From Manihot esculenta (Eukaryota; Streptophyta; Magnoliopsida; Malpighiales; Euphorbiaceae): DNA of 64,000 bases. This document shows positions 1-12,490 of this stretch, in pieces. How positions within the stretch are numbered: the stretch's first letter is position 1; each line of letters begins with the position of its first letter. The position numbers were made by a program, and so were the translations under genes. The stretch spans positions 6,256,058 through 6,320,057 of the forward strand of contig NC_035168.2 of assembly GCF_001659605.2 (NCBI RefSeq), read 5' to 3'. The notes below the pieces were generated by a model. It saw nothing but the letters and a program-made list of their open reading frames with translations. It was not told the origin of the DNA and did no database searches.

Positions 1-115
1 CTGGACCGACCTGAGTGAAGAAGCTTGATCGAGCCCGGCCTTGAAGGATGAATGAGTTGGGCCTTTGGCTGTGGTCAAGACCCAGGACCGGGGTAAAGAA
101 ATCCAGTGGTCATCA
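1..115 (-). repeat. GC-rich island repeat, copy 1 (cut by window edge)
   Basis: This GC-rich stretch breaks off abruptly into AT-rich DNA after position 115. Read on the minus strand it starts TGATGACCACTGG (115 to 103), nearly the same as the start of the minus-strand island ending at 22,457 and of the plus-strand island at 18,516. Only the first part is visible. A start with TG would suit an LTR, but no partner LTR or target duplication can be seen. Confidence 0.45.
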
Positions 116-479
116 GATTTTAAATTTTTCATAATAATAAAAAAATTATACTCAATTAATTTTTCAATTTATAAAAATTCATAGTACATCTAGTAAAATT
201 TAGAGCATACAGCAATATGTGTGATTAATTTTTATTTTTTTAAAACAAATTATAACTAATTTGTGTTTAATTATTTTGATTTTTATAAGTTAAGGTGTTT
301 AATAGGTTATGATTTTTTTTTCAAGTGCTTAATAGGTTAATCTCAATTAATATAGGGTGCAAGTAGAAACATATTGTACTTTGTTAAATATTTTCATATA
401 ATTTGATCTTCTACCGATACCTTCTACTTCCATCTTAGTTCCATCATCTTCACTCTATCAATATCTTCTTGTTGATTAT
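116..479. other. AT-rich intergenic DNA
   Basis: Very AT-rich sequence with no open frame, RNA gene or repeat boundary that I can support. Its right part may be the degraded continuation of the antisense copia gag that follows. Confidence 0.5.
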
Positions 480-1180
480 CGTTCCTTGAATTATTTAAAA
501 TATACAAGATCTTCTTTTATCTTCTTTTAAGTGTATTGAATGTGGTCTATTTTATGACAATAGAAATACTTTTATCTATAAAATCTATTCATAGTCTTGA
601 AATTGATCTAATTTTTGAATCTATTTTATGACAATAGAAATACTTTTATCTATAAAATCTATTCATAGTCTTGAGATTGATCTAATTCTTGAATTATTTT
701 CACGTGAAATGCTTTTACTATGATTTGAATTAGTAACAAAAGCTCCATCTTTGTTGCCACCACTTGTTTTCTTGAACTTATTGTCTAGAATCACTGCAAT
801 AACATTTTCTACTTTCAGTGTCTCTTTTCTAACCATTAAGACGTTACCAAACTTTTATAGGATTGTGAGAGAGAGATTAAAAGTAAATGTTTTGTTTTCA
901 TTATTAATCTTCTCTCTTAAACTAGCTAATTGAGTAATTAATTTATTAAAAATATTAAGATAATCTAGAATCCATTCTGAGTTAGTATAATTCCTTCTTC
1001 AAATATAAACGATTTGTGAATGACTTTGATATATACAAATTCTTCATTTTCTTTCATAATATAATTGGCAAAATTTTTTCTAAAACATTATACCTTGCAT
1101 CAGGTCCTAATGTCAATATAATCGTACTCATTATCCTTTGTTGAAAATTTTTCCAATTATCATCCTTGATCGTCATTAAT
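480..1180 (-). pseudogene. Degenerate Ty1/copia Gag fragment
   Basis: Read on the minus strand from about 1,176 downwards, this stretch gives a broken but recognisable plant copia Gag. An ATG-initiated start leads into LGPDARYNVLEK, then LYISKSFTNRLYLKKELY, which matches the conserved 'L..SKS..NRLYLK..LY.L+M' signature of the Gag (UBN2-type) family. Shifting frames then give NKLITQLASLREKI and a GNVLMVRKETLKVENVIAVIL-like stretch. At the end, a YFYCHK string resembles the start of a CCHC zinc knuckle. There are many stops and at least three frame changes, so it is not functional. No LTR is attached to it, and the RT relic near 3,000-3,560 lies on the wrong side to belong to the same element. 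Confidence 0.65.
546..693. repeat. 74-bp tandem duplication
   Basis: Two copies of a 74-bp unit (546-619 and 620-693) lie head to tail and differ at only a few positions. They fall inside the zinc-knuckle end of the antisense copia Gag relic, so the knuckle region is duplicated. Confidence 0.85.
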
Positions 1181-2380
1181 TATTTCCTATTCAAATTTTT
1201 AATCAATCCTTTTTATACAAAAATATTTTTCATGGTGTTTTGTAATAAATTAAAATTATTTTTTTCAGTCGAACTATTCTATTTCAATTTTCATGCTCAT
1301 TATTTTTGGTATCACGAATTTCAGTTTTGATATCAATTTTTTATAATAATCATTGGTAAATAATAAAGAAATACAAAATTTAACATAGTTTCGCATAAGC
1401 CTATTTTACAATAAATTCACTAATAAAAAAAAATAATTACACTTACTAATTATTTTTTTTCTCTTTATACTTATTAACCGCTGACAATTAACCGTATTGT
1501 GTTGTATTCTTATTTAAGAGATTCTACTCTTTTTATATTGGCTACTAATTAAAAAAAGTTTAAATTAAACTCTTTAACTATAATTTTTTCCTAATAAGAA
1601 GTCTATTTACTATTTGTTAAATAAAATTCTAACAATAATAGTCTTTTTATTCATTTTAAACTACTAATTTTATCTTACTTAGAATTTTAATATATGTATT
1701 TGGAGAAGTTGTAAAGAAAATAATTGTAACGTAATAATAGAGAAGTGGGCATACGAGTATAAAATAACTCAAATGTTAAAAAAAAAAAAAAAAAAAGACT
1801 AAAACGAAAAGGGGACATATCCCTTTTCAAAGTTCTTATTTGCTTGTTTTCAAAAATAAATGTGAGAGAAAGAAACATAAAACACAATGTATAGCTGAAT
1901 AGGTTTCTTTTTTTTTTTAGTTTAAAAAATAAAAATAAAAGTTATCAAAGCATAACCTGAGTTAATTTAAATTAGATGAAAGAGCTTTTAAGAGAGGGAG
2001 AAAAATATCTCAATTGGTAATTATCCTAAAAAATAACAAATAAAATTTAATGATTTAGATGTGATCTCAAAATTGAATCCTGCATGGATATAAATAAAAT
2101 AATTTTATAAGGAAATATAAATTAAGTACAAAGTATTTAAGAAACATGAATTAGTAGAGCACGCCTAGCCATAGTAGATTAGGATAGTCTTTAAATTAGG
2201 TTAGAGTAATTAGAGTAACTCAAACAATACTTCCTCAATTAAAAGACATAAAATGAGGAAAAAAGAAGCAGAATCCAACTTCTGTGGACGAAATTTGACC
2301 ATTATAATGATCGACCAAAATCCATATTCATTTAGGATAATCTTATATGATAAAGATGTTAATTTGATATGTATATGTCA
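1181..2380. other. AT-rich intergenic DNA
   Basis: No credible coding frame. It contains a poly(A)-like run near 1,779-1,796 and short homopolymers. A weak tRNA-like A/B-box pair may lie around 2,008-2,085 but is too decayed to call. Confidence 0.5.
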
Positions 2381-2385
2381 TGTAC

Positions 2386-2452
2386 AGTGTGCCGTAATGG
2401 TAAAAGCACTTGTGCTGCTTGTTAGGTGTCTGAATTTGATTTTTCAGGATTA
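2386..2452 (+). repeat. SINE-like tRNA-derived head
   Basis: The sequence TAATGGTAAAAGCACT (2,395-2,410) resembles a tRNA A box. GTCTGAATTTGAT (2,428-2,440) resembles a decayed B box (consensus GGTTCGANNCC). The spacing of about 30 bp suits the polymerase III promoter of a plant SINE. It does not fold as a full tRNA and no anticodon arm is convincing, so it is a repeat relic rather than a tRNA gene. Confidence 0.4.
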
Positions 2453-2799
2453 CACTTACGTCTAAACACCAAATAAAAACATGTGGAGTACTTTTGTCGC
2501 TATGTATGTATGTGCCGAATTACCTGTCCAAGTGTCTTATGTAGGGTTTTCTAAGTTGAGATTTACTCCGCTTGTTAATTAAAAAAAAGAAACCCTAAAC
2601 CTTTCATATATGAGTTTCAAAAAGTGAACAAATAATAGTTGAAGATAGATAATGAATTAGAACCACAAAGCTACAATTTTCTGATCTTTGTAGAGAATTG
2701 TAAGTAATATTTTATATATGTACTGTTTTGTATTTTTTATTTTGCCCATAGTTATAAGTTTCTTGATCATAGGAGGACTATACTGTAATTTTTATTTTA

Positions 2800-2931
2800 A
2801 TTTCTTTTCACTCCACCTATATAAGAGAGCATTTGTCCATTGTATAGAGATAACATTCTCACTTTTACCAAAGCAAAATAAAACTCTCTCTTAGTTCATT
2901 CTTACATCTCTTTTTATAGTATCATAGCCAT
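2800..2931 (+). mobile_element. Copia-type LTR end with decayed primer-binding site
   Basis: A TATA-like CTATATAAGAGAGC (about 2,817-2,830) is followed by a leader-like stretch ending at AGTATCATAGCC (about 2,919-2,930). That is close to the initiator-tRNA-Met primer-binding site TGGTATCAGAGCC used by plant copia elements. The LTR start could not be fixed. The downstream sequence switches within about 60 bp to an antisense copia RT fragment, so two relics abut here. Confidence 0.4.
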
Positions 2932-2984
2932 AAAAGAAGTAATATCGTGTTTGACAAAAAGACAGTGATCACGAAAAAATTGGG

Positions 2985-3560
2985 AGAAGCTCAAGGTTGC
3001 ATATACACCTCTTCATTTAAGTGTCTATGAAGAAATTCATTGTCTATATCTAACTAGAAGATGGGCCATTACTTTATGGTAGTAAGGGCTAAAAGCAATC
3101 TAACAGTAATTAACTTAGCAACCAAAGAGAATCTATTTCTATAATTTATACCTTCTATCTGATTGTAGCTTTTTAGCTACTAAACGAACTTTATATATAT
3201 TAATTTCATATATGGGTTTACATTTAGTTTTGTAAATCCACTTATAGTCTATGGCTTTCTTCCAATTGAAAAGTTATATGAGAATCTAGATATTGTTATG
3301 CTCTAGGGTTAAGAGTTTAAGCTGCATAGCTTTTGCCTAATCAACATCTTGAGATGTTTGAGCATAAGTATTAGGTTCTATAAGGTGGGAGATATTGGAA
3401 AGAAATGTAGAATAATGTATAGCGAAGCTGATGGACAAGGAGTAATAGTAGTAGCATTGTAAATAAAGTCTTACAGGCAAGATGGGGCTTTGGATTCTCT
3501 AAGGGATCTCCTAACGGTAGGTGTGGAAGGAGGCAAGGGTGTGGAAATATGCTTAGGTGG
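2985..3560 (-). pseudogene. Degenerate Ty1/copia reverse transcriptase fragment
   Basis: Minus-strand reading from about 3,500 down to 2,990 follows the order of the start of copia RT. It gives a DVD.AKAMQLKLLTLEHN-like piece (family: A..+EL.AL..N.TW), then KKAIDYKWIYKTK, then YKVRLVAK, then INYRNRFSLVAKLITVRLL, and finally NEFLHRHLNEEVYMQP (family: NAFLHG.L.EEVYM). Several stop codons and a small deletion after LVAK show that it is long dead. It is an N-terminal RT piece only; the catalytic YVDD region is absent. Confidence 0.75.
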
Positions 3561-4369
3561 TGGAGGTACAAGGTCTGGTTCATCAAAGGGTAGCAGCCAA
3601 TTTTTCATCACTTTTTTTTTTTTCCTTTTCTTCTCCATAAAAAGTTTTCCATGTAATTTTAATCTCAGAAACTAAACTTCATTTTATATAAATGCTAGTT
3701 TATTTATTAACTTTTTAGCATATTGTTTTCTAATATACTTTAAAAATAAAATTAAATAATTTAAAAAATATTAATTTTATATTTATATTTGAGAAAAATT
3801 ATTAATTACATGGAGTACACTTACCCTTCATTTGTTTCAAAAAAATATGTTTTAAAAAATATTTTTTATAATTTGAAACATTTAGAAAATTTAGTCAATA
3901 AAAAAAAATTTTTTAATAAAAGAAAAAAATAAATTATTTTGAAGAGAAAAACTTTCTCTTTTAATGAGAAAAAGTTATTTTTTCGCATCTTAAGATTTTT
4001 ATTAAGGTTTTTATATATAATTTTTAATAAATTTTATTTTTTAAATTAATTTAAACAATAAAAAATAAATTATTTTATTAAAAAGTATTTTTTTAAAAAA
4101 ATATTTTCTACGTAAATTATTTTTTAAATATAAATTGTCTTTTTAAAACAACCGGAGTTAGTTTCTAAAATTCAAATAAAATATTATTCTCTGTAAGCAC
4201 TAATTTTTTAATACCTGTGGTGTCAGGATTATAGTTTGAGAACAACTATTTGCATTGCATTGCATTTTCCTTCTTTCATTTCAAAATAGTGAGTTAACTA
4301 CTTAATCATCTGCTAATCATTTAGGCTAAGACCCATTTGATCTTACTGGACCATAATAATATTTAGAGA
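3561..4369. other. AT-rich intergenic DNA
   Basis: AT-rich sequence with T and A runs. No gene, RNA or bounded repeat is visible. Confidence 0.5.
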
Positions 4370-4850
4370 AAATGAATTGTTTGTAAATTATTCGAAGGAT
4401 TCGATTGCTAGAATAAAAATTGCTTACGAGTTATTCAAAACTCAATCGGATAATAATTTAATTTTATTTAATTTATTTTTTAAATAAGTTAAATTTAAAT
4501 TTAAATTTAAATTTAAATTTATTTAATAAATAAATTAAATTTTAATTTGCTTATAATATTCAACTCGTTAAAATTGAAGCGTTAGTTTATTTATAAATTT
4601 ATAAGTTAACTTTATTTGTTTAATTAAAATTATTTAATTTTAAATATATTATTATTAAATTAAATTATAAATTAATTAATGATTCGTAAACTATCCAAAA
4701 TTTGACTTCATAAAAATTGAATTCAATTGCTAAATAAACAAATTAAATTTGAATTTATTGATAGCAAAAATATATTAAATTTAAATTTAACTCAAATTTA
4801 AAATTTAACAAATTTTTTAAAGTTTGATTCGGTACAATTTATTCGTTTCT
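4370..4850. repeat. AT-rich degenerate dispersed repeat, possible MITE
   Basis: The stretch repeatedly uses words of the type 'attcgat/ctcgtta/gattcg' mixed with AAATTTAAATTT runs (about 4,492-4,520). This resembles the common plant repeat built on ...GCTCGTTTA... words after strong AT drift. No clean terminal inverted repeat or target duplication was found, so the assignment is tentative. Confidence 0.25.
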
Positions 4851-7800
4851 TGTCGTATTAACTTTTACATATACACACGAACACATTTAGCAAAAATAGT
4901 GGCTAACCACATATTGTCAAATCCTATCTTGCTTTACTAGTGTTTGTCAATCTTTAGATCTATTTCACCAAGTCAATAACTTGGCCCTTTGGCCAACCTA
5001 TTCCATTGAAAAGAAGAAAAGGAAAGGGAAAAAATTATAGGATATTTTTGCATTTCTTCTTTCTCTTTGACAGCCCTTTTAAAAAAGATTGATAGATAAT
5101 ATAGAAGAGTTTTGGTCTTTCAAGAGAGCCTTAATTGGTGGAATTTACACATTATTAGAGGATTATGGCTGGATCCTTTAGGCTCACCCAACCAATACCC
5201 TTAATTTTTTTTTTTTAAATTCAATTTAATTAATTTTTTTAATAAAAAATTAAAATTTTATATAATTTTGTAAAAGATTATTTAAATTATTTCTTTATAA
5301 AATGAATAATTGAATTGATTCCTCTAAATACTTACCTAGCCTTCCACTACTACCACAACCACAAGATTTGGCAAAAATTATTTGGTGGGTGTTTTGACCC
5401 AATGCCCTCCACATAAAATTATAATGTCATCTTGACTTGAAATTCCCACACTAAGAATTTCACTTCATGTATGCTATTACCCACCATTGACACATCAAGA
5501 TTTCATTTCATTTTGATGGGAAAATTTGATATTTTCCTAGAAACAAAAATAGAATTCAAATGGGTTCCACCTAAGACTCCCTAAATTGTCCAAATTTTCA
5601 AAATTTCATTCCACTTATGATTTCATTTCAAGACATTACATGCACAGATTTTATTATTACCATATCTAGTCATAGCTAGAGAAAATGGATGATATATTTT
5701 TGAACAAAATTTTCAAAGATTTTCTTCAACTTGGTGAGTGTCAAGTCTTGAAAATTTTTCTTTTTTTGTCAAATAGAGAAACTTTGATTTCTCTATTCGT
5801 GTATAATAATCTTTCAACTATACCCAACAAAATAGACAGCATGTTAAAAGGACTGAGAACTTCTTCTACCTAAAAAAAATAAAAAACTTTGCATGAAAAC
5901 TGATGACTAGTCAATTCTTGCAACTCTTTTTTTTTTTTTTTTAAATAAATGATTGATGTATAAAGTGACTTGAGTTCTTGAAACATTAGCTGTAGGTTCA
6001 AATTTATATAACTTCACAAAGAAAAAAAAAAATTTGTAGGATATAATAAATTTTCATGGGAAGGGCACATCAGGGTTTGAGTGGAGATTGGTGGACATGC
6101 ATGAACAGATTCAGAGCTAAGTGAATTTCACATCAATCGTATTCTACTCTTTAACTTATCTCTGCCTTCATCTTCTATATTTATGCTTTTGACTTTTACC
6201 CAGCTGCCACCACCTTTAATTTCCCCCCACTTCTTATTAATTAATTAGGTCCACAAATAATTTCTTTTAAGGTTTTTTTTTTTTTTTTTAAATCTTTTTA
6301 TATAATATTTATATTATTCTTCTATTCTTTGCTTTCCACAAAACTCTCTTACTCGTCAGACCACAGCCTCACATGAGTTGGCGAACGATTGCAACTAGTC
6401 CCCAACCTTTTTTTTTTCTTTTTTACTAATTTTCAGAGATAAATTTAATGGGTATATATATATATATATATATATTTTACTCATATTTTACTAAAAATAA
6501 TTTATTTTAAAAAAGAAAACTCTTTCAAAAAATTTCAGTTTAAACTAAAAATATAAATATTTGCAATTTGGATATCATAAAATAATTTTATATATAGTTT
6601 AGATTAATAATATAAAAAAATCAAAGAGAAAATACAACATATAATTATTAAAAAAATTAAAAAGAAAATACAACATATATATATATATACACACTTCCAT
6701 AGAGTTAGGGAGAAAGAGAAGAAAAATAAATAAATAAATATATATCAAAACTCTCTACCTTTTATCTTTGATTTATTTTTATGCAACTCCTACTTTCTCT
6801 TCCACTTTGATTAATTTAATTAATAAAAAAAATTACGAGAAAAAGAAAGAGATATGAGAGGACATGAAGAGGTAAAGTTACTCTTCCTTGCCTCTCTTTC
6901 TCTCTCATGTCCTCTCTTTCTCCGGTGCTCCCCCTTTCCCTCCTTATTTTATTCTTTTTCGTCTCTCTCATATCTTCTTTTCTTTTTTAATTCTTTTTCT
7001 TGTATTTTCAAAATTTTGACACTTTACAATTTGAAGCTTAAACATTGATTTTTTGGTAATTCAAAACATATACTTTTAGATATTTTTTTTAGACTCAATG
7101 ATATATAATAGTTGATATTAAATCTATTGAAGTAGAACTATTGTTACCATACCATGTGGTGCCGTTTTAGCTACGACAACGATGTGGCATACTACACGAT
7201 GACACATTATTTACAAGGCTAACAAAGTATGTATACCCTTTAGCGATAAATACCATATCAGCATACTATGTTAGTATCATGTTATTAAGTGGAGGGGGAT
7301 ATTTAACATATTATATCAGCATTATTTAACATTAATATGTTATTGAATTCAACATGATATTTTCCTAAGCCGCCTCATAACAAAAAATTAGAGGACTAAA
7401 TAAATAGCTAAAGTACCTTATTTCAACAATAGCGAGCGTATCACAAATTCATATAAAATATTTGATATAGTAATACTTATCCATCGAACTAGGTATTATA
7501 GTCCAAAGAACTGACGAGGAGGATATATCTTCTAAATAGTTGACAGAAAGAGGAGGTAAAAAGGCTCTTGAACATCTCACTCAACCTCTTTAGTAGCTAA
7601 TGTGGTCGATTTCAATATAATGAGATCCACCAACCAATGCTACATTCACCGACAGGAGAAGTTGAGATTGAAAGATTGAAACATTGACAATTTACACTAA
7701 GAGATTTGAACACAAGTTTAAATAACAGTTCTCTCACTATTTTAATATAATTCATGTATTGGTTTTGATATTTTTTTGTATAGACTAAAATTTCAGTTAA

Positions 7801-8340
7801 ATCTTGTTAATAAAATAAAATTAGATTACGGACAGATGTTTGAACAATTCCTCCCAATGCAATCACAAATATGCAAGCAACAAAACTTAGGGTATTATAA
7901 TATAAATGAAGCTATTTGTTTCCACTAAGCTAAAGTGTTAAAAGTGGGAAAGCATTTGATTTTTGTTATTATTATATTAATGCTTTCCTAAAATGGCATC
8001 ATGTAAAACTATCTTTCCTTAATATTTTTAAGAATCCTGTCTATTCCCTTTTGGGAAATATTTTTTTGCTTATGGCCATCCTCATGATTATTGTTTTTTA
8101 TTTTTTTAATACTATAAGGTAATGTGTCTAACAGTTTTTTTCTAATTTGGTCCGACCACTAATCATTTGGGTAAAACCCAAGTTTAATACTATAATTAAT
8201 AGCACAACTTTTAACACAGAAAATAAAATAAAATAAAAGAGTATAATTCACTATACTGTTAATATACATCAATTAATTACTCAAAGTGGTAGTTTAGTGA
8301 TCACACGAATGTCTATTTATTTAGTTTTTTAATAATTTTA
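4851..8340. other. AT-rich intergenic DNA with microsatellites
   Basis: No supported gene. It contains a (TA)n tract at 6,453-6,474, another short one near 6,677-6,689, long T runs (for example 5,928-5,942 and 6,274-6,290) and CT-rich patches near 6,890-6,960. Short open frames here are low-complexity. Confidence 0.5.
6453..6474. repeat. (TA)n microsatellite
   Basis: Eleven uninterrupted TA units. Confidence 0.9.
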
Positions 8341-8409
8341 TTTTTAAAATAGATTTCAAATTCAGCTTTTTTTATCTAGTTGAGATATTCACTTTTTTTT
8401 TTAAAATGG

Positions 8410-8490
8410 AGAGTGAAAAAATTGAACCTGAGATCTCTCAGATTTACTCGGATGCACTTACCATCAGACTAAAGCTGTGAGTGCGAGATA
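8410..8490 (-). repeat. SINE-like tRNA-derived head, antisense
   Basis: On the minus strand, TGATGGTAAGTGCA (8,466 to 8,453) matches an A-box form and GGTTCAATT (8,428 to 8,420) a B-box form, in the correct order and about 30 bp apart. This is the polymerase III promoter layout of tRNA-derived plant SINEs. The sequence has the same style as the plus-strand relic near 2,386-2,452. A T-rich run lies at 8,392-8,402 on the far side of the B box, which may be the old tail. Confidence 0.45.
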
Positions 8491-9099
8491 TTCATTTTTA
8501 TAATGACAAAAAAAATTACTTTCCATTATATAATTTATTATTTCTAAATATATATATAAATATTTTCAAGGTTGATTGAAATTTTATAAATTTATAATAA
8601 AAATATAATTATATTTTTATAAAAATTAGATATTGATTAATAACTACAAAAAATTAAAAGCTAAAATTATGAGAGTTAAGAAAAATATTATATGTTAAAT
8701 TATTATTTTATCCTTTTACTTTTAGAAATTCAAACTTAGATTATATAAGAATTATAATTTAATTAATATTTTCTTCTCTTCTCTCTCTATTTATATTATT
8801 TTCTATTTTCATTTTTCTTTCTCTTTTATTTTCCATTATATATGATGTTAAAAAAAAAAAAAAAAACTAATTAGTGTGACGGGTAAGGTTGTACACAGAA
8901 CATGGAGAGATGAAAAGATAAGTCAAACGTCAAATCCATTGTTTTGATATCATAAGACAGTCAGTGGATGTGTTGTCAATCAATTGGATTTTTCTTTTTT
9001 TCTTCTTTTTTAAAAATAAAATAAAATTTCAAAAGCCAAAACAACAGTTCCTCTTTGCTTTTCTTTTTACCCCCTTTGCTTTCCTTCCTTTTCCTTTCC
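8491..9099. other. AT-rich intergenic DNA
   Basis: No gene seen. The open frame over 8,964-9,173 is T/C-rich low-complexity translation (Phe/Pro/Leu repeats) and lacks coding character. Confidence 0.5.
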
Positions 9100-9335
9100 C
9101 TTTCCCGCTACTGTTTCTGCACGTGCCTTTCCCTTCTCTCACGTGCAGGTCCTGTCTCCCAAAAAACATTTAATTAATTAAATTGTTGATCTTGGGGGCA
9201 CTTCTCCCCTTATTTAAACATTAACCCCCTGAACACGGCCGACACCCTTCCCAATGACCATAGTTTCTGTCTCCGCCACTTGCTCCGCCGTCCACCGCCA
9301 CCCTCCACCCTTGATCGCTAATGTCCTCTGAATTC
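9100..9335. promoter_or_regulatory. Paired G-box patch with orphan GC-richer segment
   Basis: Two CACGTG G-boxes stand at 9,120-9,125 and 9,140-9,145, 20 bp apart. They are followed by a TTATTTAAACATTAA TATA-like string near 9,210 and a GC-richer segment with an ATG near 9,254. That frame stops after about 25 codons. G-boxes bind bZIP and bHLH factors in plants. This may be the promoter and 5' remnant of a lost gene, or a distal element for the BOP gene 3.6 kb downstream. The sequence alone does not decide. Confidence 0.35.
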
Positions 9336-12300
9336 TTCATTATTTCTCGCATTTGATTACCCTTTTCAGCATTTTGATTTTTTAAGTCCAAAAAGTTTAC
9401 ATTTCAATAATTCTAATAATTTCCATGGACAGCCATTTTCGATTCTATTTATTTTTAGCCAATAAGAAAATGACACCAATAATATGTAATCATTCCATTT
9501 TGGAGCATGTCTGGTAAGTAAAAATTAGATTAGATTAAATTAAATTAAATTAAATTAAATTAAAATTTCAGCAGACAAAAACACTTTTGTAAATCCAATG
9601 TGCTTAAAATCTGACTTTGGATTACCTTTTGATGCAGGCATCTCAAGAATGAAAGTAACACTATGTTTGGAAAAGAACGATTTTTGGAGTTAAAGCAACC
9701 AATTTGTTCCGAAAGTAGCTTTTTTTTTTTTTTTTTTTTACAAATAATAATAAAATAAAATAAAAAAAGACCAGAATTTTTTAAAAGATTTTAAAACATT
9801 TAAATTTTTTTTAATTCACTAAATTATGAGAGGTTTTGATAAATGTGCATATTTTTTATATTTAAAAAACTTGTTGAGAACTTTATCTCATATTAATGAT
9901 ATGTATAAAAAATAAAAATAAGGAGTAAATAATAGAATTGTTAAAAAAATATTTTTAAAATAAAAATATTTATTTTAAAAATCATTTTATTACTCAAATA
10001 AAATTGTAAAAATTATATAACAAGCGTGGAATCCATAAAATATAAAAGAATTATTTTCTAAATAAGGTTAATTAGTGTCGAATTTTTAAAGACTGTAAAA
10101 ATTATTATTTTTTAGTTACAAATATGAAAAAAAAATTACAATGGAAAACTTTGTTAAAAAAACTGAAAAATAAAGATTAAATAAAGTCAATGATAAGAAT
10201 TCAGTACTAGAAGGTAACTCAAATTTAAGAGTTTCATGAATTGATTATTGATATTTAAAATTAATTTACTTAAATTTTCATTCTTAGATTAAAGTGTTCA
10301 AATCAGTGGCGGAGTCAGTAGCTTCAATTTGGTAGTGCACCACTAGCACCACCGGCTGTGCCGTTGCGGCACCTTTATACCCCTTCAAAGCATTTTTTGA
10401 TCGCCGGTATGGGCATGTGTCCCTTGCCGTACCTTCCCTCCACCCTTGGTTCAAACAATTATAATTTCAATAAGCGAGTAAATTTAATTAATTAATTATA
10501 TTAAAAAAAAGAAAAATTAAAATTTAATTAATAATTTAGAAGCAAAATTATTTAAATTAAATTATTTAATTTTTTTACATAACTGCTATTTGTATTACTT
10601 CAATTATAAAATTACGTATTTAATTGAATTAAGTAGTAATATGGTGTCTAAATAAAATATTCAATAAATCTCTTAAATACTTAAAAAGACAGCGATAGGA
10701 TTAATGTTCTTCCTCATAAAATAAAAAAAAATAAAAAAAAATTAAGGGAAAAATAAAATAAAATTGAATCTCACAATTTTAATAAATAAAAAAATTTAAT
10801 TGGATTAATTTTTAACTGAAAAAATAAAAATTAACTACGAAAAGTCATTAGAAACGTAGAAAAATAATAAGAAAGAGAGAGAGGATTCTGTTCAACTCAA
10901 AGATGATTTTCTACTTATATCTCAGCCTTTAAATAGGTTAATTCACAAACTAAAAAATTGAAAATTTCAAGTTTAAAAGAAACAAAAATAAATCAATAAA
11001 TCCTTCTCATTCTAATAATTAATTTAATTATTTACAATTAATTAAAATATATTTTAAATATTTACAATTGTTAAAAAATTAATTTTATTATTTAAAATTT
11101 TGAATATAAATATAAATTATAGTAAAATTTTTAAATTTAGATTATAAGTAAATAATTAATCTCATTTACCATACATTAAAATTTCTTTTAATTAATTAGT
11201 GCAAGAAATTTTCTAACCTTATACTTATTCAAGTTTATTTTTGTGTTAAAAGGGTACGTCAATATAATTTCAATCTTATATAAAAATAGCCTAATTCCAT
11301 TTGGTTAATGTTAATATCAAAATCTATGTAAAATTTTTTAACGTATTTATAATAATACATGAATTTAATTGAATATTTCCTTAAAAAAACATTTATAATA
11401 ATTATAATAATTATATTTATTTTTAAAACTTTAAATTTTGGATAATAAATACCAAACTTTTCAATTAATCATAATTATAATTCAAGTGTTAAATTGAATT
11501 TTAAAAAATTAATAATAAATTACAATATAATCACTAAAATTTTATTTTAATTTATATTAAAATACTATATATTTTATTAATATAAAATCCTATTTAACTT
11601 TTTTAAGTTTAATTTAATTTTTTAGTTATAATTGTGACAAATTAAAAAAATTAAATTTATTATTCAAAATTTAAAATTTAAAATATAAATATGAATTAAT
11701 GTAAAATTTTAATTTTTTATCTAATAGCCATAATATATATTATTAATAAGTAAAAAATATAATAAATATATTTTTCATATTATTAATATGAAAATAATAA
11801 TAAATATGTGTATTTAATGAATCTTCCTAATGCCAATTGTTGGCCCAAAAAAAAAATATATATGGTACCCATTTATTTAGGAGCACAATAAGAGCTCAAC
11901 CTCTCATTTGATTCCATAGAATAAATTCTAGAAGTTAAGAAATTTCAAAAAGCTAAATAAATTATAATCATAGCTTAATGTTAACTTCGTCTCAAATATT
12001 TTATAATAAAATAATTTATTTTTTATTATTAATAAATTTATATATTAAATTTTTAGTAAAAGTTTTAAACTATAAAAAATAATTTATTTTTTTATAAAAT
12101 AAATCGAAAAAATATATATTAGGAGAATTTTATCTCAGGCTGATAGGCTAAAGTATTAGTGGTTAAAAAGAAAGAAGGAAACCTATTACCTATACACTCA
12201 TTTAAAGGAGAACGTAATGAATTAAAAAAAAAAAAAAAGGAAATTAAGGAGGGATTGGCATGGCCCCATGTGTACATATAAGCGTAGGGATTCAAACCAA

Positions 12301-12490
12301 TTAGGTCATAAAGAACATGATTTTGCTCTCGATAAGCTACATGTACGTATTGAAATTATATATATAATATAATATTATACTTAAATAAATAAATAAACAA
12401 ATATCAAATCCCCATGTATATTTATTTATTTATTTATTTTTCCAAATTTATAATAAAAAATAATTTAGCGTAATTGTTTATTCATCTCAT
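9336..12490. other. AT-rich intergenic DNA upstream of the BOP gene
   Basis: No supported gene. It includes AAATT repeats near 9,535-9,562, a T run at 9,719-9,739, and a GC-richer 130-bp patch (about 10,310-10,450) beginning CAGTGGCGGAGTCAG, a word often seen at edges of dispersed plant repeats. No element boundaries could be fixed. Confidence 0.45.

Noticed and set aside
2395..2440. Functional tRNA gene
   Set aside because: A- and B-box-like words are present but no cloverleaf, anticodon arm or acceptor pairing could be made.
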